DNA from: Advenella kashmirensis WT001
GTDB taxonomy: Bacteria > Pseudomonadota > Gammaproteobacteria > Burkholderiales > Burkholderiaceae_B
NCBI RefSeq assembly: GCF_000219915.2
Contig: NC_017964.1
Span: forward strand, 1,426,001-1,490,000
DNA: 64,000 bases
Direction: 5' to 3'
The notes under the pieces: model-generated
Databases searched by the model: none
Told to the model about the DNA's origin: nothing
What the model saw: only the letters and a program-made list of their open reading frames with translations
In this document: piece by piece, positions 61,506-64,000 of the stretch
Position numbering within the stretch: position 1 is the stretch's first letter
How the letters are laid out: the number at the start of each line of letters is the position of its first letter
Position numbers and translations under genes: made by a program

Positions 61506-62796
61506 CCATACGCCTTGCCATTATCATTATGTCCGCGCTGGGCATGATGAGCGATACCGTGCTTATCGGTTTTTATCCGCAGTTTTTTGACATGCGCTAT
61601 GGCAACACCGATCAGGTGCACACAGGGATGTATGTGGCAGCGATATCGATTGCCGTCATGTGTACGCTGCCGATTTGGGTGCGGGTAGCCAAACGGTTCG
61701 AGCCCATGTCGCTTATTGGTTTTACCCAATGCATCGCGGGCCTGCTGTGTCTGTCGGCCATCTGGGCAGAAACGCTGACGCAGTACTGGGTTTTGACCAT
61801 GCTCATGTTCATGTTCAAAAGCAGTTACTTGCTGATGTTTCCGTACCTGATGCGCATCGTCAATAGCGATGAACACAGCCGGACCATCGCGCTGCTCTCT
61901 GTTGTGGTGCACATCTCGGGCATTCTGGCCGCGGCTTCGGGGGGTTATATATTGCAGCACTTGGGAGCGAGTGCGGCACTGGTTCTGATGGCCGCTGGTG
62001 ATTTTGGCCAAATGGCGATTACGCTCTGGCTCAATCGCACGGGGAAAATCATCAAGATCAACAAGCAGGAGGATATCAATGCACAGGACATCAAGGATAC
62101 AGCGGCGATCGTTGCTGATGATGCCACGGCACCCGCGCCGGTAGCCACACGCCGCGGATTCTCGCATTTGACCAAGGGCATTCTGACGCTCAGCCTGATT
62201 ATGTTTGTGTTTGATTTCAGTGCCTATCTGATACGGCCGTTCTTCTCCGAATACTGGATTTATGCGACGGCACACAAGGACCAGACACTGGCCGGCTTGA
62301 TTTTTGCCATACCAGGACTGGCGGCGGTGGTTGCCTGATTGTCAAGCATCGGCTGAGCGCGACGGCGACGCAGCGCAATGAAAACCTCTCCTGGAATCTG
62401 CTGTTGTCGCTGGTCGGCCTGTACCTGCAGTCTATCCCGTCCGACATTGCCATTGTGATCGGGCGTTGCATGTACGGCTGGGGGCTGTTCCAGGTTGCCG
62501 TCAAGCTTGAAGTCAGTCTGTTTAGCATCAGTCGCAAGGAAGACTATGCACATCACTTCAGTATCACCAATTTTTTCCAGAACCTGGGCGTGCTTATTTC
62601 GTCCTGGTGCGCAGGCTATATCGTCAGTCTGATCAGCCATCAGGCCGTGTTCCTGATTGCCGCAGGCGGCATCGCGTTGACCTGGCTGGCCAATAAGCTG
62701 ACGCTGAATCTGGACCATATCAAGACAACCGGTGTTCCGCAGGGCGCCGATACAGACAGGAGCAGCGAAATTGAACTGGAATCCCGGCGCGTTTGA
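61502..62796 (+). CDS. MFS transporter, probable siderophore exporter, frame broken at 62334
   Basis: Twelve-helix major facilitator, about 432 aa when repaired. Start ATG 61502 (MTIRLAIIIMSALGMMSDTV). First half includes VRVAKRFEPMSLIGFTQCIA; a hydrophilic central loop with alanine/threonine stretch follows; the second half, FAIPGLAAVVALIVKHRLSA (after adding one C at 62334-62335), YLQSIPSDIAIVIGRCMYGW, GVLISSWCAGYIVSLISHQA. Placement between the hydroxylase and acetyltransferase genes suggests export of the newly made siderophore, like AlcS in Bordetella, though direct evidence is lacking. Confidence 0.82.
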
Positions 62797-63321
62797 GATT
62801 CGGGAACTTGTTCCCGAACAGGATGTACCCGTATTTCATCCTTGGTTCGACCTGGAATATGCCAACTACTGGGACATGGCAGGCATGAGCCGGCAGGAAG
62901 TGCTGGCCTTTTACAAGGCGCAGCAGGCCAGTTCGCGCGAATGGGCCTGGGTGGGTACGCAGCATGGACAGATTTGTTTTCTGCTCGAATGCTATGACCC
63001 GCAGCATCATGCTATCGCCGGGCATTACGAGGTGCAGCCCGGCGATATCGGCATGCATTTTTTTGTGGCGCCGGCAACCGAAAAGCGCCGTGGCTATACG
63101 CTGGATGTCATGCGGCATGTCATGCATTACCTGTTTCATCAGGTTGGTGCACGACGGGTCGTGGTTGAACCCGATAGCCGCAATGACAAGGTAAGAGCAA
63201 TCAACCGCAAGGCCGGATTTGCAGAGGTTGGTCTTATTGCTCTTAAAACCAAGCAAGCCATGCTGTCTATCGCTACCAGGCCAGCCTTCGAAGCAACCCT
63301 ATCACTTTCAGGAAATACTAA
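62771..63321 (+). CDS. alcB: Siderophore N-acyltransferase (AlcB/IucB-like), no stop before alcC
   Basis: GNAT-fold acyltransferase that acylates the hydroxylated amine. I take TTG 62771 as start because GGAG lies eight bases upstream; GTG 62732 is an alternative. Features: FEIRELVPEQDVPVFHPWFD, YWDMAGMSRQEVLAFYKAQQ, HYEVQPGDIGMHFFVAPATE, AINRKAGFAEVGLIALKTKQ, ending AMLSIATRPAFEAT. As written, there is no stop codon: the frame continues straight into the alcC start at 63323. One missing base in the last 30 bases would create TAA at 63319-63321, one base before the alcC ATG. Since every other break in this window is a missing base, separate genes seem likelier than a fusion. Confidence 0.78.
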
Positions 63322-63322
63322 G

Positions 63323-64000
63323 ATGAGCCATTATCCCGTACCGTCAGCGCAACAGCATTTGCGTCATCTCGAACCCGAGATCTGGAAACATGTCAATCGT
63401 CATCTGGTTGCCAAAGCCATTGCCGAGTTTTCGCACGAGCAGATTCTAACGCCTGCGCATAGTGACGCGCCTCATGATGCTCGCCATGCTGAGCATGACG
63501 ATAGCCTGCAGGCCTATGTACTGGTCTCAGACGATGGCCAAACGCAGTATCAGTACCTGGCTCGCCCCATGATGTTACGGCACTGGCATGTTTCAGAGCC
63601 ATCGGTCACCCGTATCAGCAATGGCCAGACGCTTGACCCGGATGCCTTGTCGTTTATTATCGACTTCAAGGACACGCTGGCCATACCAGCCGACAAATTG
63701 CCGGTTTATCTCGATGAGATAAGCAGTACGCTGTATGGCGCAGCATATAAGCGATGCCACCAGTCATTGGATAGCAAGGCTCTATTGCACGCGGACTATC
63801 AGCAGATAGAAGCAGCCATGACAGAGGGGCATCCGGGCTTTGTGGCCAACAACGGTCGCATAGGCTTTAATGTGTTCGATTATGAAAGCTATACGCCGGA
63901 AACCGGCAGTCGCTTTACGCTGGTATGGCTGGCGGTCCATCGCGCCCATGCCCATTTCGCATCGCTGTCCACGCTGGAATACGACAGTTTTGTGCGTAGT
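63323..64000 (+). CDS. alcC: NIS siderophore synthetase, IucA/IucC family (AlcC-like), cut by window end
   Basis: N-terminal 226 residues of an NRPS-independent siderophore synthetase, which condenses and cyclises succinyl/acyl-hydroxydiamine units. ATG 63323 (MSHYPVPSAQQHLRHLEPEI) with AGGA upstream. The conserved N-terminal landmark is present: MTEGHPGFVANNGRIGFNVF followed by DYESYTPETG, corresponding to the EGHPxxxxxKxRxGF ATP/phosphate motif of the family (with N at the K position). Continues beyond the window. In frame with the upstream alcB as written. Confidence 0.85.
   Translation, partial: MSHYPVPSAQQHLRHLEPEIWKHVNRHLVAKAIAEFSHEQILTPAHSDAPHDARHAEHDDSLQAYVLVSDDGQTQYQYLARPMMLRHWHVSEPSVTRISNGQTLDPDALSFIIDFKDTLAIPADKLPVYLDEISSTLYGAAYKRCHQSLDSKALLHADYQQIEAAMTEGHPGFVANNGRIGFNVFDYESYTPETGSRFTLVWLAVHRAHAHFASLSTLEYDSFVRS

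Overview
The window is a chromosomal segment from a betaproteobacterium of the Burkholderiales, most likely family Alcaligenaceae (Bordetella/Advenella-like). This rests on gene order (tsaE-amiC-mutL-miaA; ffs-dnaX-ybaB-recR; yhbY/rlmE-ftsH-folP-glmM; ppx/ppk-pstSCAB), a paired AddB-like/AddA-like nuclease-helicase locus, and an alcaligin-type siderophore locus. The genus is inferred from general knowledge, not from a search.

Layout. 1-3.3 kb (minus): pcnB (cut by the window edge), a HAD phosphatase, hda and a PerM-type permease, divergent from purM. 4.4-9.3 kb (minus): miaA, mutL, amiC, tsaE. 9.4-13.2 kb: AEC transporter, xerD, ybaK, a small CxxC protein, a tRNA-Arg(CCT) and a 47-codon acidic protein. 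13.3-17.4 kb (accessory): a GntR-TSUP-DUF1634 operon with a 22-bp palindromic operator, an Lrp regulator divergent from an EamA exporter, and a small secreted protein. 17.9-27.5 kb: AddB/AddA-like recombination enzymes, 4.5S RNA, dnaX (with an A10 tract), ybaB, recR. 27.6-38.8 kb: transaldolase, an exported protein of unknown function, carAB, bfr with a Fur box, an SDR, a histidine phosphatase, a uracil-type permease, greA. 38.9-49.7 kb: yhbY, rlmE, ftsH, folP, glmM, an OlsB-like acyltransferase, ppx and ppk (divergent, Pho box). 50-54.1 kb: pstSCAB with two Pho boxes and strong hairpins. 54.5-57.8 kb: DUF1330 protein, CadR-like regulator and a Zn/Cd/Pb P-type ATPase sharing a MerR-type promoter. 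57.9-64 kb: TonB receptor and hydroxamate siderophore genes alcA, MFS exporter, alcB, alcC; alcC runs off the end.

The most pervasive oddity is technical. At least 20 single-base frame breaks interrupt 15 genes, most of them essential or normally conserved. Each is repaired by adding back one base, in nearly every case lengthening an existing G/C run or repeating an existing G or C. This looks like homopolymer undercalling by the sequencing method, not gene decay. I therefore list these genes as single CDSs and mark each break point.

Biological themes are phosphate control (Pho boxes before ppk and pstS, polyphosphate turnover, Pst uptake), iron (Fur box before bfr and a candidate one before the siderophore receptor), metal efflux, and DNA replication/repair. 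The most interesting functional prediction is that dnaX makes a short gamma-like form by slippage on A10 just after domain III, with stop codons waiting in both alternative frames.
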